Source of the DNA: Flammeovirga sp. SJP92
GTDB taxonomy: Bacteria > Bacteroidota > Bacteroidia > Cytophagales > Flammeovirgaceae
Reading direction: 5' to 3'
Length of the DNA: 64,000 nucleotides
Assembly (NCBI RefSeq): GCF_001583495.1
Contig: NZ_LQAQ01000098.1
Coordinates: 124,001-188,000 of the forward strand
In this document: one piece after another, positions 51,001 to 59,866 of the stretch
Position numbering within the stretch: position 1 is the stretch's first letter
Layout of the letters: each line of letters opens with the position of its first letter
The notes under the pieces: model-generated
Seen by the model: only the letters and a program-made list of their open reading frames with translations
Told to the model about the DNA's origin: nothing
The model's database searches: none
Position numbers and translations under genes: made by a program

Positions 51001-52887
51001 TATCCATCTAATTCCCAAATGAGTTTATATGAGAAACACTTTGATGAAAGAGTAAGTAGTGAGTGGGAATTCTATGGTTTAAAATATAATTCTGAAGCAG
51101 GATATTGGTCTAATAGTAGTTATAAAGTGATCGAGGATTCTGTAGATAACGTTCTGAAGAGTCGTATTTACTATAAGAATACTGGAAGTTATTCAAATCC
51201 TGAATGGGAACTTTATGAAAAGTTTGAATACACTTTTGTTGATGGAATACAAATGGGTGTTATGACATATAGTTTAGATATCAACGGAAACTTTGTAGAA
51301 GAAGATAACTATTTGAAAACAAAAACAGATGATACTACCACAGATGATATAGAACAAAGTTGGAATGGGAGTGAATGGGTTAATCAAAGAAGACAGGAAG
51401 AGTTTTTCAATGAAGACGGAGATAAAATCGGATATGCAAGATATGATTGGTCTTCTGATAAGGGGGATTGGGTAGGTTATTATAAATCAATTGACTATAC
51501 TTTATATCATGATAATGGAATAAGAAAGTATTATAACTATGAAAGCTATAATTGGGAAAATGATCAGTGGGTTGGTTCATATGCTTACGATTATTCTTAT
51601 GATGAAGAAGGAAATATTATTTCAAATATCAGCTACAGATATGATATCAATAAGAATGAATGGTTTGGATATAATAAGGAAGAGTACTCGATTGAAGGAG
51701 ATAAAAACGTTACTATCAATTCTTATTGGAGTTATGATATTTCAGATTGGGAATATTATAGAAAAAACCTATCTCAGACTTCATCTAATACTCAAGGTGT
51801 AATGACAAAAAATGTTTTAGAGGTGGAAAGCTGGAACCCAGAAACAGAGAACTGGTTTGGAGTAGAAAGAGAAATTACTCATTACACAGAAAATTCATCA
51901 ATCTTTGAAAGATATGTATACCTTAAACAAATAGATCTTTGGGAAGGTGCATATCGAACCGAAATATTTAAGGATCAATCAATAATAATAAGGTACTCAT
52001 GGATTGAAGATGAAGATTGGATACCATACCAAAGGGAGACTAATATTGAGGAAATAAATATAGATGGTTCGAGATATACGGAATACTTATATGAGGACTA
52101 TATTGATGAAGAATGGAAAAAAATAAGAATCGAAGAACGTTTTGACAATTGGAATAATTGGGAGGAATCATATTCTATCATAAACTTATATGATGAAACT
52201 ATTGAAGAGTTCTTACCTTCTGTAAAAAGATTTTACTATGATAATATAGAGTATACATGGAGTGAGGAACTAATGGATTGGAAAGAGTTCAGACATAATC
52301 TTTATAATGAAAGATATCCTCAGCAATGGAGTACTATCGAAAATGAATGGGTAAAATATAAAGATGAGTTTAGCTTTTATTCGCCAACTCTTGAGCATAA
52401 TATTCCTTCAGAGTTATTTATGGAAGATCACCCTACTTTTGATATTGTATTTACAAAAGGTACAGAAGACATGATACTTTCAACTTCTGGAACTGTAGCA
52501 TCTTTAGAAGGAAATACCCTAACCCTAAATGAGGTTGGAGAATTAGTACTTACAGTTGTTATTCCTGAAGGAGTAAATGAATATGGCATTACTTATACAG
52601 GTAGAACTGTTGAAATCAAAGTAGATGTAAAAGTAGGAAGTATCAATAGTATTGATGATTTACTTCCTGGACAATTGCTTCTATATCCAAACCCTGCTAC
52701 AGATGTAGTAAATATTGCTTCTGAAGCAGCATTGATTTCTCAAGTAGAAATATTTACTGCAGCTGGGCAAAAAGTAGGTAGTACTACTGACAGTACAATC
52801 AATATTGGTGGTTTGAATAAAGGAATTTACATCCTTAAAATTGCTACGAGCAAAGGTGTAACTTCTAAAACACTAATTGTAAAATAA
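48022..52887 (+). CDS. Large repetitive T9SS-secreted protein
   Basis: 1621 residues. A signal peptide ends at FTYAQ (residue 20); a Lys/Glu-rich helical segment (about 25-130) follows. Residues about 200-1480 are tandem imperfect units of about 40-50 residues built around W-V and YxYDxxGN (for example KNYEYDYQGNITSE, EYAYNDNNFI), rich in Tyr, Trp, Asn, Asp and Glu and poor in Cys. The end (about 1550-1621) is a type IX secretion type A sorting domain: LLYPNPATDVVNI and a GIYILKI segment. It would be exported and anchored on the surface. The repeat family is not recognised; RHS/YD-like repeats are only superficially similar. Confidence 0.85.
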   Translation: MNFRKLLLLGVFVPAFTYAQDKKLPEQTPISVNVLEQTKQKKEQEKELLEAELEKKYKADSTRKEAKKKEALSSIQLTASQKSAFSTFQELKGLEKTLLKKRAEEKVTFKGSNEEKELPFTLTESFISHLPEKRQKTFNLQRSQWVKKEALVGTDNKENEKEFDSNINTKISEEQLLVQSRKELKDLLSNGRVMSEDPTLSLRNDSTLIYEYDLNGDSVLVGRKLRSYDQNDFIETYTTQDLTSSNTWETVEFVEIERSENNYITNQKTYDFPNGEKTLLLERSYTWDSDFSYTLVYEERDNNTGEMMPISKVEIEFDEEWRDLSYKSINYNEKVNAYVGWGYAYNVEYDEDGNQVFYQRLDYSKVLDEWFVWYEEETEIDGNTFTTVRKERDYYKNGFYKELTLDQKRVFEYNEDGRYLSEVIYNWNHSIEDWVGETKKNYEYDYQGNITSEIFYKWVPSKMDFVVEYKYEDLFEEGFKTERTRYDFVNDDFVADWKRTYAFDELGRQILNAYQEYNVEVEKWEKVSKVINEYDENDFITLMEDYYGETEDGEWSKNVKNHRMYDSNGNVLSFEYYRANDNVWEKASKYTSTYDLRDRMISMITYGVVNDEWVNTNQTLNTFHEDGREETIEEEWINNAWVGYSKKIIKKDEQNRLTLSEDYLVVDEGWEKSTTKTMSYHEDGKVWVEKVTAHIEGYSSYREENVYHRNSSYSKTLEMFQSGGIDDTYTYGYKYEKEFNHPHYSYSITTSKNYDWVEDAWVQNYESIESFNDEGLLVTNHYLRNMDSETSIYGTKYEYNYDNNGNIIKQQTFNWNRTTDEWLNNSVYEYAYNDNNFIIVYIYFSNWDGEKYTYGYKREYEKSDENQLLTQEFFSWSDANWVKMNKRYYSYNDLGQKKSEIQMLWDSVENDYVNNYKEEWNFTNSTDYSYETFNFSENEWVSDSYQEYQEIGNITEYITFASNKAEVINSIRRETYTDNKHNYTLKEEYVDFVYPSNSQMSLYEKHFDERVSSEWEFYGLKYNSEAGYWSNSSYKVIEDSVDNVLKSRIYYKNTGSYSNPEWELYEKFEYTFVDGIQMGVMTYSLDINGNFVEEDNYLKTKTDDTTTDDIEQSWNGSEWVNQRRQEEFFNEDGDKIGYARYDWSSDKGDWVGYYKSIDYTLYHDNGIRKYYNYESYNWENDQWVGSYAYDYSYDEEGNIISNISYRYDINKNEWFGYNKEEYSIEGDKNVTINSYWSYDISDWEYYRKNLSQTSSNTQGVMTKNVLEVESWNPETENWFGVEREITHYTENSSIFERYVYLKQIDLWEGAYRTEIFKDQSIIIRYSWIEDEDWIPYQRETNIEEINIDGSRYTEYLYEDYIDEEWKKIRIEERFDNWNNWEESYSIINLYDETIEEFLPSVKRFYYDNIEYTWSEELMDWKEFRHNLYNERYPQQWSTIENEWVKYKDEFSFYSPTLEHNIPSELFMEDHPTFDIVFTKGTEDMILSTSGTVASLEGNTLTLNEVGELVLTVVIPEGVNEYGITYTGRTVEIKVDVKVGSINSIDDLLPGQLLLYPNPATDVVNIASEAALISQVEIFTAAGQKVGSTTDSTINIGGLNKGIYILKIATSKGVTSKTLIVK

Positions 52888-52918
52888 AACGCAATTTGAA
52901 ATAAAAGAGACCGAAACA

Positions 52919-52962
52919 AAAAATCCCTCTTACAGCATCTTGTCTGTAAGAGGGATTTTTTT
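52919..52962. terminator. Strong bidirectional terminator
   Basis: Perfect 15-bp arms AAATCCCTCTTACAG and CTGTAAGAGGGATTT around 8 bases with A and T runs. It serves the T9SS cargo gene and the leftward phosphosulfolactate synthase gene. Confidence 0.93.
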
Positions 52963-52975
52963 GTATAAAATTAGC

Positions 52976-53746
52976 TTACTTCCAACCTTCGTTTAAGAAG
53001 TCGTGGAATGTATCGCCTCTTAAACCTAAACGAATAGTTTCTAAAGGAATAACTTCTTTAGGAGCGATATTACCAAGGTTCACGTTTGTGCCGATCAACT
53101 TGATAAACCAAACTTGTTGTGCTTTTTGTGGAGCTTCCCATATGATATTTTCATAAGGGATTTGGGTTAAAATCTCTTCTACTAAACCAGATCTAACTTC
53201 ACCCGAAGAACGGAACAAACCAACGTTACCACCTTCACGAGCTTCACCGATTACTTTCCAAGCTCCGGCATCTAATTCAGCACGCATCAATTCGATCCAC
53301 TTGTATGGAGGAATAATTTTCTCAGCGTCTTTAGAACCTACTTCTGAAAGAACAGTTACTTGTTTTGATAATTTGTTGATGTATTCGCATTTTACATCAT
53401 GAGCCATATCCATAGATCCATCAGAAACTTCTGCGAATTCTAAACCGAATTTATCTAAAACTCTTAAGTAGTCTTCGAATTGGTTACGGATAACAAAAGC
53501 TTCAAATAAAGTACCACCTAAGTAAACGTTGATACCCGCTTCTTTATAAAGGTTGATTTTATCTTGAAGCTGAGGAGTTACATAAGAAGTAGCCCATCCT
53601 AACTTTACTATATCAATGTAATCTCCTGATGTAGACAAGACGTCTTCTACTTCACGTAAAGACATACCTTTATCCATTGCCATTGTTAAACCTTTGTTTC
53701 TTGGTTTAGCACTTCTTTCAGGAAGATTATTTAAAACGTAATTCAT
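52976..53746 (-). CDS. comA: Phosphosulfolactate synthase (ComA family)
   Basis: 256 residues from the ATG at 53746 (another ATG is one codon upstream; the longer frame begins at a TTG and adds an unconserved end). Family motifs: LPERSAKPRNKGLTM near the start, DIVKLGWATSYV, GGTLFEAF, EVSDGSM and EAREGGNVG. ComA makes phosphosulfolactate from PEP and sulfite. In methanogens this leads to coenzyme M; in Bacteroidota it may feed cysteate or capnine-type sulfonolipid synthesis (inference). A strong inverted repeat lies upstream. Confidence 0.9.
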   Translation of the reverse strand: MNYVLNNLPERSAKPRNKGLTMAMDKGMSLREVEDVLSTSGDYIDIVKLGWATSYVTPQLQDKINLYKEAGINVYLGGTLFEAFVIRNQFEDYLRVLDKFGLEFAEVSDGSMDMAHDVKCEYINKLSKQVTVLSEVGSKDAEKIIPPYKWIELMRAELDAGAWKVIGEAREGGNVGLFRSSGEVRSGLVEEILTQIPYENIIWEAPQKAQQVWFIKLIGTNVNLGNIAPKEVIPLETIRLGLRGDTFHDFLNEGWK

Positions 53747-53825
53747 CATCGGACGATTTGAAATAAAAAAAACCGACTTCTCTCGTCGATACATTTTTAA
53801 TTGCTTACTAAGTATATTCAAACAT

Positions 53826-53880
53826 TATACACAATAAGACGAGGCGCAATTTCGTAAAACTGAATCGCTTATAGTGTATA
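53826..53880 (-). promoter_or_regulatory. Inverted repeat upstream of phosphosulfolactate synthase
   Basis: Arms TATACACAATAA (53826-53837) and TTATAGTGTATA (53869-53880) pair at 11 of 12 positions across 31 bases. It lies 80 bases before the start, where an operator or leader stem would be expected. Confidence 0.4.
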
Positions 53881-53995
53881 TTTTTGTTAAAAAAATGAAA
53901 TATTAATGCTAATTATCAATAATGAGGGATAGGACTCAAAAATGAATGTAAAAAAGGGTCAAAAATGAATATTAATGTATTTTAGACACTAAAAA

Positions 53996-55390
53996 TTACT
54001 TCTTTTTGAAACTTAAAATCGCTGATTCTAGGATTTTCTTCACTGTGTTATTAGGAATGAAATCAACTAATTCAGTGTGAGCATCATAGTTAAGCTTTAA
54101 TGCTACCTCAATATGTTTGTATGCATCCTTTAGTTTTCCAAACAGCATATAATATCCTGCAAGTCTATAATGAATGGAATGATTGCCCTCTAAGTGATCA
54201 AGTGCTCTTTTCAATACATTGATAGCTTCTTCGGTTTCATTCTCATTATAATAAACCATAGACCATTCTATCCATGCTTTAGATCTGTGTGGATTGATTC
54301 TACAAGTCTCTTCAAAAGCTTCTATACCTGAACTCAAATTGCCCAATGCAGTTTCAGCCAATGCTAAGGAAAACCAGTATTCATCATAAAATTTATTCAG
54401 CTTTACAGCTTTACTCAAATAATGAGTGGCTTCTAGATAATTGCCCAATAATCGATGATTTTCTCCTATTCCAAACCATGCTTCATCATAATTCTCATCA
54501 ACTTCTATGGCCTTCTTGAAGTAACGAATACCAACGTTGTAGTCCTTCATCAGTTCAGCTGAAGCACCCAAGTGACAATACAGTTCGGCTGTTGGTTCCT
54601 CAGTATTTTGCAAAGCTTCAAGATAGGCTCTAAAAGCTTCAGCATATTCCTTGAGGTTCATATGACAATGCCCTGTTTGCATGTGAGCACTCTCAAAGGT
54701 GTCATCAATTAAAATAGCATATTCAAATGCCTTTAGCGCATCATTGTATTCTTTAATCTGACTGAAGTAAATTCCCAAATTATACCACGCATCAGTATTG
54801 TAGGGATCTTTATCAACAAACTGTTGAAGGAAGTTGTGAAGCTCTTCCGTTTGATTAAGCTGTACACAGCAATCCACTAGTTCATAAATTGTATTTTCAT
54901 GAGACATGTCACTTTCAATGGATTTTTTAAAGGCTTCTACCGCTTTCTCAAATTCATTGATGGACTGAAGTGTTATACCAATGTTATAATAAATATCGGC
55001 AGGGTTTTCTGCATAGGGCAAGGCGGTCTCAAAACTGCTGATGGCTTTTTCTACTTCGCCAACAATAGAATGTAGAGACCCTTTATGAAATAAGACATTG
55101 AAGTCTGTTGGTGCAATTTGTGCGGCTTCATTAATAGCGGCAAAAGCATTAGAATAATCACCTGAAAAGGCCAGTATCCTTGCTTGAAGTACTTTTATCG
55201 TACTGGAAAATGGATAAACACTATTGGCTACCTCGCATGCTTTAAGTGCTTTATTGATATTAAAATTGACGAAATAGTGTTCAATGATATCTTCAAATGT
55301 ACTTAGGTCAAAAAATTCTACTCTTCCCTCCTTTTCCATCAATTCAAATTTTTCTAAAGCACTTTGTATGTTATTTTGACTATCGGGCAT
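53996..55390 (-). CDS. TPR-repeat protein
   Basis: 464 residues, cytosolic, built almost completely of about 11-12 tetratricopeptide repeats from residue 40 onward (for example DAWYNLGIYFSQIKEYNDAL, ELYCHLGASAELMKDYNVGI). No signal peptide or catalytic domain. TPR proteins serve as protein-protein scaffolds; the partner is unknown. Single gene. Confidence 0.87.
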   Translation of the reverse strand: MPDSQNNIQSALEKFELMEKEGRVEFFDLSTFEDIIEHYFVNFNINKALKACEVANSVYPFSSTIKVLQARILAFSGDYSNAFAAINEAAQIAPTDFNVLFHKGSLHSIVGEVEKAISSFETALPYAENPADIYYNIGITLQSINEFEKAVEAFKKSIESDMSHENTIYELVDCCVQLNQTEELHNFLQQFVDKDPYNTDAWYNLGIYFSQIKEYNDALKAFEYAILIDDTFESAHMQTGHCHMNLKEYAEAFRAYLEALQNTEEPTAELYCHLGASAELMKDYNVGIRYFKKAIEVDENYDEAWFGIGENHRLLGNYLEATHYLSKAVKLNKFYDEYWFSLALAETALGNLSSGIEAFEETCRINPHRSKAWIEWSMVYYNENETEEAINVLKRALDHLEGNHSIHYRLAGYYMLFGKLKDAYKHIEVALKLNYDAHTELVDFIPNNTVKKILESAILSFKKK

Positions 55391-55518
55391 ATTGAAGTTT
55401 TTAAATAGAAAGTTCTATACAATATCGCAATAAATATAATGTAAAGTTGTTAATAGACTTCTATTTATGTGAATTGAATTTAAGGGGATTAATTATGTTA
55501 ATAGATATAGGTATACTT

Positions 55519-56496
55519 CTATTGGTTTGAATTAATCCACAGCATTGTTTCCTCAAGTGAATAGAACCTGATATCAAGTTTTTCTATTGCCTTTATGTTT
55601 TGATATTGATAGGTAGAAAACAATGTATTGATAAGATCTTTTGTGAGAGCATTTTGTTTACTACTGAAAATAGAAAAGATCTTTTTGATATAATAAAGAA
55701 ACATCACAGTAGAGCGTGATATGCTTTTGACTGGTGGATTTACATTCAGTTGTTTGCTGATGATCGTTAAAGCCTCTTTAAAAGGAAGGTTAGACGCATT
55801 CAAAATGAATCGCTCACCCGTAATTGGAAGTCTCAATGCATTGACCACACTTTGAGAAACATCTCTTACATCTACAGAAGAGAAAAGACCGCTAGGGTAA
55901 AACTTCACTCCTTCCTTAATATAATTCAAAATGGATAAGCTGCTTCTTTTGAAATCACCAACTCCAAAGATGACAGAAGGATTCAAAATTACCATGTCTA
56001 GCCCTTCTCTATAACCTCTCCAAACTTCTTGCTCAGCATTGTATTTTGATATCGCATATTGCGACATCCCCTTTTCTCCTGTCCATTTTGATTCCTCATT
56101 AATTTGGTCACCAAACTCAGGAATACCAAGTGCCGCAATAGAACTTATGAAAATAAATTTTTTAATGTTGGATTGTAAAGCAATGTTGACAAGGTTGGCA
56201 GTGCCTTCTACATTCACAGCACGCAGTTCCTCTCTGGATGTATTAAAAGAAACAATGGAAGCGGCATGAACAATGTATTCTACCTCTTTCAGTACATCAG
56301 AAAGTTGACTAGGGTCTAAAAGGTGGACATCTACCCACTCTATTTGATCGTTTTCATTTTTAAGAAAAGATTTATCATTTTGAACACCATTCATTGCCAC
56401 AATTTGAGCTCCTTCTTTGAGCAGTGCCTGAATGATATATCCTCCTACAAAACCGGTTCCCCCAGTTACAAAAACTTTTTTCCCTAGTAGTGACAA
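55519..56496 (-). CDS. NAD-dependent epimerase/dehydratase family protein
   Basis: 325 residues, extended SDR: nucleotide motif GGTGFVGGYI at residues 12-21, catalytic YAISK near 150 preceded by FISSIAALG. The layout is of dihydroflavonol-4-reductase/3-beta-HSD-like epimerases. Its start is only 17 bases after the CpsB-type phosphatase stop, which places it in the exopolysaccharide block. Confidence 0.88.
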   Translation of the reverse strand: MSLLGKKVFVTGGTGFVGGYIIQALLKEGAQIVAMNGVQNDKSFLKNENDQIEWVDVHLLDPSQLSDVLKEVEYIVHAASIVSFNTSREELRAVNVEGTANLVNIALQSNIKKFIFISSIAALGIPEFGDQINEESKWTGEKGMSQYAISKYNAEQEVWRGYREGLDMVILNPSVIFGVGDFKRSSLSILNYIKEGVKFYPSGLFSSVDVRDVSQSVVNALRLPITGERFILNASNLPFKEALTIISKQLNVNPPVKSISRSTVMFLYYIKKIFSIFSSKQNALTKDLINTLFSTYQYQNIKAIEKLDIRFYSLEETMLWINSNQ

Positions 56497-56513
56497 ACTT
56501 TTATACGTTTCTT

Positions 56514-57287
56514 TTAAAATGTTGCAATTTGATTGTTTTTAAGGTTCAAACCTAATGATTTATAATAATATGAGGATTTCAAAACCTTTTTTAACCCATC
56601 AATATGTTTTGGTTTATGAGAATCAGTTCCTATAAAATCAACGAGGTTATCATCAATCAACCTTTCAGCAATAGCTTTTGACCTAGAGGAGTAATATCCC
56701 ATTAAAGAAAGAGCATTGATTTGAAGTAAAGCACCCAAGCTTTTCCATCTTACAATTTCCTCATAATCATCAAAAACATAAGTATATCTTTCAGGATGTG
56801 CAATTATAGGCTGGTATCCTTGTGATATTGCCATGAAGATTGCTTCATCAATAAATAAACAAGGATTTATAAATGATGTTTCGACTAGAAGATATTTTTT
56901 ACCAAAAGTAAGAAAAGGCTTTTTGTTTCTTAAGTTTAAAAGAAAACCATCATCAAGGTAATACTCGGCGGCAAACTCAATGGTTATATCCATTTTCTCT
57001 TTTGCGATTTCTTCTCTTACAAGTGCAACTTTTTCGGCAATACCTTCAGGTGTATTTTTATAAAAGTCACTCATGATATGCGGAGTAGCCACAAGGTGTT
57101 TATACCCCAATTGCTGAAGCCCTTTTATGATTTCCATGGATTCATCCAAACTGGAAGCACCATCATCTAATTCAGGTAAAAAATGGGCGTGCATATCCAT
57201 GGTTATTTCTGGCCCTTGAGGAGTTGTGATAACTTCCTTGGTTTCTTTTTTTTTGTTTTTTGAAAAAAGACGAGACAACCAACCCAT
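56514..57287 (-). CDS. CpsB/CapC-type PHP tyrosine phosphatase
   Basis: 257 residues. A basic N-terminus (KNKKKETKE) is followed by a PHP domain with MDMHAHFLPELDDGA near 30, VATPHIMSDFY, HPERY and GTDSHKP; these supply the metal ligands. CpsB-type enzymes remove phosphate from the tyrosine autokinase that controls capsule chain length, and that kinase is encoded next door. Part of the export operon. Confidence 0.93.
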   Translation of the reverse strand: MGWLSRLFSKNKKKETKEVITTPQGPEITMDMHAHFLPELDDGASSLDESMEIIKGLQQLGYKHLVATPHIMSDFYKNTPEGIAEKVALVREEIAKEKMDITIEFAAEYYLDDGFLLNLRNKKPFLTFGKKYLLVETSFINPCLFIDEAIFMAISQGYQPIIAHPERYTYVFDDYEEIVRWKSLGALLQINALSLMGYYSSRSKAIAERLIDDNLVDFIGTDSHKPKHIDGLKKVLKSSYYYKSLGLNLKNNQIATF

Positions 57288-57374
57288 AACAAATTATTTA
57301 TATCAATTGAATAATTACAAACCTACAAATAGAACTACGTTTTTAGTGTATTATTTTGTTTGATTTAGGAATTA

Positions 57375-59843
57375 TTATTTTTTCTTCTTTTTGAATACTC
57401 TTTTCCAGAAAGGTTCTGATACAGTATTAAAGTAAGCGGCATCTTCAGGATTCATATCAGATTCATATCCGTAGGTGTAACCATAGCCGAACCCGCCAGC
57501 ATTGTAAGACATAGCACCATAACCGTAGCCATATCCTCCATAGCTTCTTCTATCAGGAACAGAGTTTAGGATAACAGATATATTCTTGAATTTTCCTGAT
57601 TTATAAAGATTGTTGGCATTATCAATGAAAGAAACCTTAGAGTAATCAGCTCTGATAATGTAAATAGGATGAGTCACATGTTGCATGATAATCATACCGT
57701 CTGTAACGAGGCCAATTGGAGGAGAGTCAAGGACAATGACATCAAATTCTTTTTTCAACTGCTCTAAGAACACCGAAAAATTATTGGACATTACCAATTC
57801 AGAAGGGTTTGGAGGTATTGGTCCTGCACTGATATATTTTAAGTTGTCAATATCCGTTTTTTGTAGACAGTCTTCTATTGTACTTTGTCCTGTAAGAATA
57901 GAAGAAGAACCTTTGTAGTTATTCCCGCCAAAAGCAAGGTGTACTTTAGGTTTACGGAGGTCTAAGTCAACCATAACAACTTTCTGTTCTGACATTCCTA
58001 TGATTCCTGCAAGGTTGGACCCGATAAACGTTTTACCTTCACCACTGATAGTAGAAGTAACAGATATGACTTTCTTTTGCTCTTTATTTTCATTGTCAGT
58101 GATCATAAAGTTCAAATTGGTACGCACTGACCTGAAAGCCTCACTCATTGTAGATTTTGGATCGCCAGACACAACTAATTTAGAAACGGGCATTTCTTCC
58201 TTATTATATTCTGGAATCAAACCTAGAATAGGCATTGTAGTTCTTCTTTCTAAGTGTTTTAATCCACTGATTTTGTCCATTTTGATATATACAATCAAAA
58301 TAAGAATCACAGAGAGAAAAATACCTGCAACTATACCAATCCCATAAGCAATCATGATTTTTGGTGTGATGGGGGTTTTGCTTGCGTTTGGTGAGTTGAT
58401 CACAGTAGAGCTTTCTATAGTACTTGCTTGAGCCATGCTCACTTCAATCATCTTATTGGTAAGAAGATCAAAGATGTTTGTATAGATTTCAACTCTTTTC
58501 TCAATTTTTTTGAAATCAGGATCTCCACCAATATTTTGATAAAACACATGTTTCAGTTTACCAATTTCACCTTGTAATTCACTGATATTCTCTGTAAGAA
58601 ACTCTTCTGCAAACTTTATAGACTCAGCAACTTCATAACGTAATTTCTTATAAAGTTCTAGTTTAGCATTGCTAGCAACTGTTCTTTCAGTATAAGAGTT
58701 TTTGATACGATTTGCTTGTACTTCAAGTTTAGCGAGTTCACTTAAGTTAGAAGCAATACTGCCATCTGTAAGAATTGTAGCATAAGCCTGTATGTATACA
58801 ATACTGCTATCAGCTTCTAAGAAATGCCTTAATTTCTGGTATTTCTTGCGTTCTCCTTTCAGTTCATTCAGTGATTTTTCAAGCTCCTGAATATTATTTA
58901 CAATAGGACCAGCATCCATGTAGGATGATAAATCTTTATTGTAGCTAATTTCTCTCAACTTCTTTTCTTGAAGGGATAAAGAGTCTCTTGTCAAGTCAGC
59001 TTGGTTGTATAAATAATCTAGAGCTCTTTCATATACCAATGCCTTTCCTTCTCTAGATAGTTGGCTGTAAGCCAGGTTGATGGATTGAAGAATTGCAATT
59101 GCCTTTTCTCTATTGCCAGCTGTGAAAGAAATTTGGATAGTGTTAGCTTTAGGGTTAAAAACTTGCACACTAATATTTTTTTTCAAGAACTTTACAAGTG
59201 AAGGTCTTGAGTTGACAACAAAAGAGAAGGTATTATTTATTGTAGACTTAGAATTGGGTTCGATGATAATATCAGCTCCTTCAAAGAATAATGGTTTTCC
59301 TGATATTCCTTCGACTACACTTTTACCTTGATTGTAAGTTAGTTGATAGCTTTTACCATCTCCAGAAAAATTTAGTAATATTGGTTTATCCTGTAGGAAA
59401 GGTAATTTTCCTGAAGGAAACGTAATTGAAAAAGGGAGATTTTTTCCAAAGAGTTCCGAATCTCTGATTTCACCTACAGAATAATAACTCAATCTTAGAT
59501 CAATCAATGAATCAAGTATTCTATTGTATGTGACACCCGATGTGATCAAAGCCATTTCACTCTCTAATTTTCCATCATTTAGAGAATTACTCATCAAACC
59601 AAGTTTTTCAGCAAATTCTTGGGAAGATGAAGTTAGCTTAATCTGATTTAATGTAGTAGCCTCGTAAATACGTGGTGACCATCTTATATATAGATAAGCA
59701 CAAATTGTGGTTAATGAAATCAATAACAGGACCCAGACAATATTTTTCTTGACAACATATTCTAGTTTATCAAAATCAATACTATCTGCTATATTACCAT
59801 CTTCTCTATCGAAGTCGTCAAATTCTTTATCAAAATCAGTCAT
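57375..59843 (-). CDS. Polysaccharide tyrosine autokinase, Wzc-like
   Basis: 822 residues. A Wzz domain is between two membrane spans (about 35-53 and about 500-522), with a periplasmic coiled coil (about 260-450). The cytosolic BY-kinase has Walker A SGEGKTFIGSN (about 608), Walker A' VMVDLDLRKPK and Walker B VIVLDSPPIG. The C-terminus has a Tyr cluster between about 765 and 800 (YGGYGYGYGAM, YGYTYGYE), the usual autophosphorylation site. It controls export of the polysaccharide with the neighbouring Wza-like protein and CpsB-type phosphatase. Confidence 0.95.
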   Translation of the reverse strand: MTDFDKEFDDFDREDGNIADSIDFDKLEYVVKKNIVWVLLLISLTTICAYLYIRWSPRIYEATTLNQIKLTSSSQEFAEKLGLMSNSLNDGKLESEMALITSGVTYNRILDSLIDLRLSYYSVGEIRDSELFGKNLPFSITFPSGKLPFLQDKPILLNFSGDGKSYQLTYNQGKSVVEGISGKPLFFEGADIIIEPNSKSTINNTFSFVVNSRPSLVKFLKKNISVQVFNPKANTIQISFTAGNREKAIAILQSINLAYSQLSREGKALVYERALDYLYNQADLTRDSLSLQEKKLREISYNKDLSSYMDAGPIVNNIQELEKSLNELKGERKKYQKLRHFLEADSSIVYIQAYATILTDGSIASNLSELAKLEVQANRIKNSYTERTVASNAKLELYKKLRYEVAESIKFAEEFLTENISELQGEIGKLKHVFYQNIGGDPDFKKIEKRVEIYTNIFDLLTNKMIEVSMAQASTIESSTVINSPNASKTPITPKIMIAYGIGIVAGIFLSVILILIVYIKMDKISGLKHLERRTTMPILGLIPEYNKEEMPVSKLVVSGDPKSTMSEAFRSVRTNLNFMITDNENKEQKKVISVTSTISGEGKTFIGSNLAGIIGMSEQKVVMVDLDLRKPKVHLAFGGNNYKGSSSILTGQSTIEDCLQKTDIDNLKYISAGPIPPNPSELVMSNNFSVFLEQLKKEFDVIVLDSPPIGLVTDGMIIMQHVTHPIYIIRADYSKVSFIDNANNLYKSGKFKNISVILNSVPDRRSYGGYGYGYGAMSYNAGGFGYGYTYGYESDMNPEDAAYFNTVSEPFWKRVFKKKKK

Positions 59844-59866
59844 TGAGAGACTTTTTATTTTAATGA

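Noticed and set aside
53747-53821. Longer phosphosulfolactate synthase starting at TTG 53821
   Set aside because: The extra 25 residues are not like the family N-terminus, which begins at MNYVLNNLPERS.
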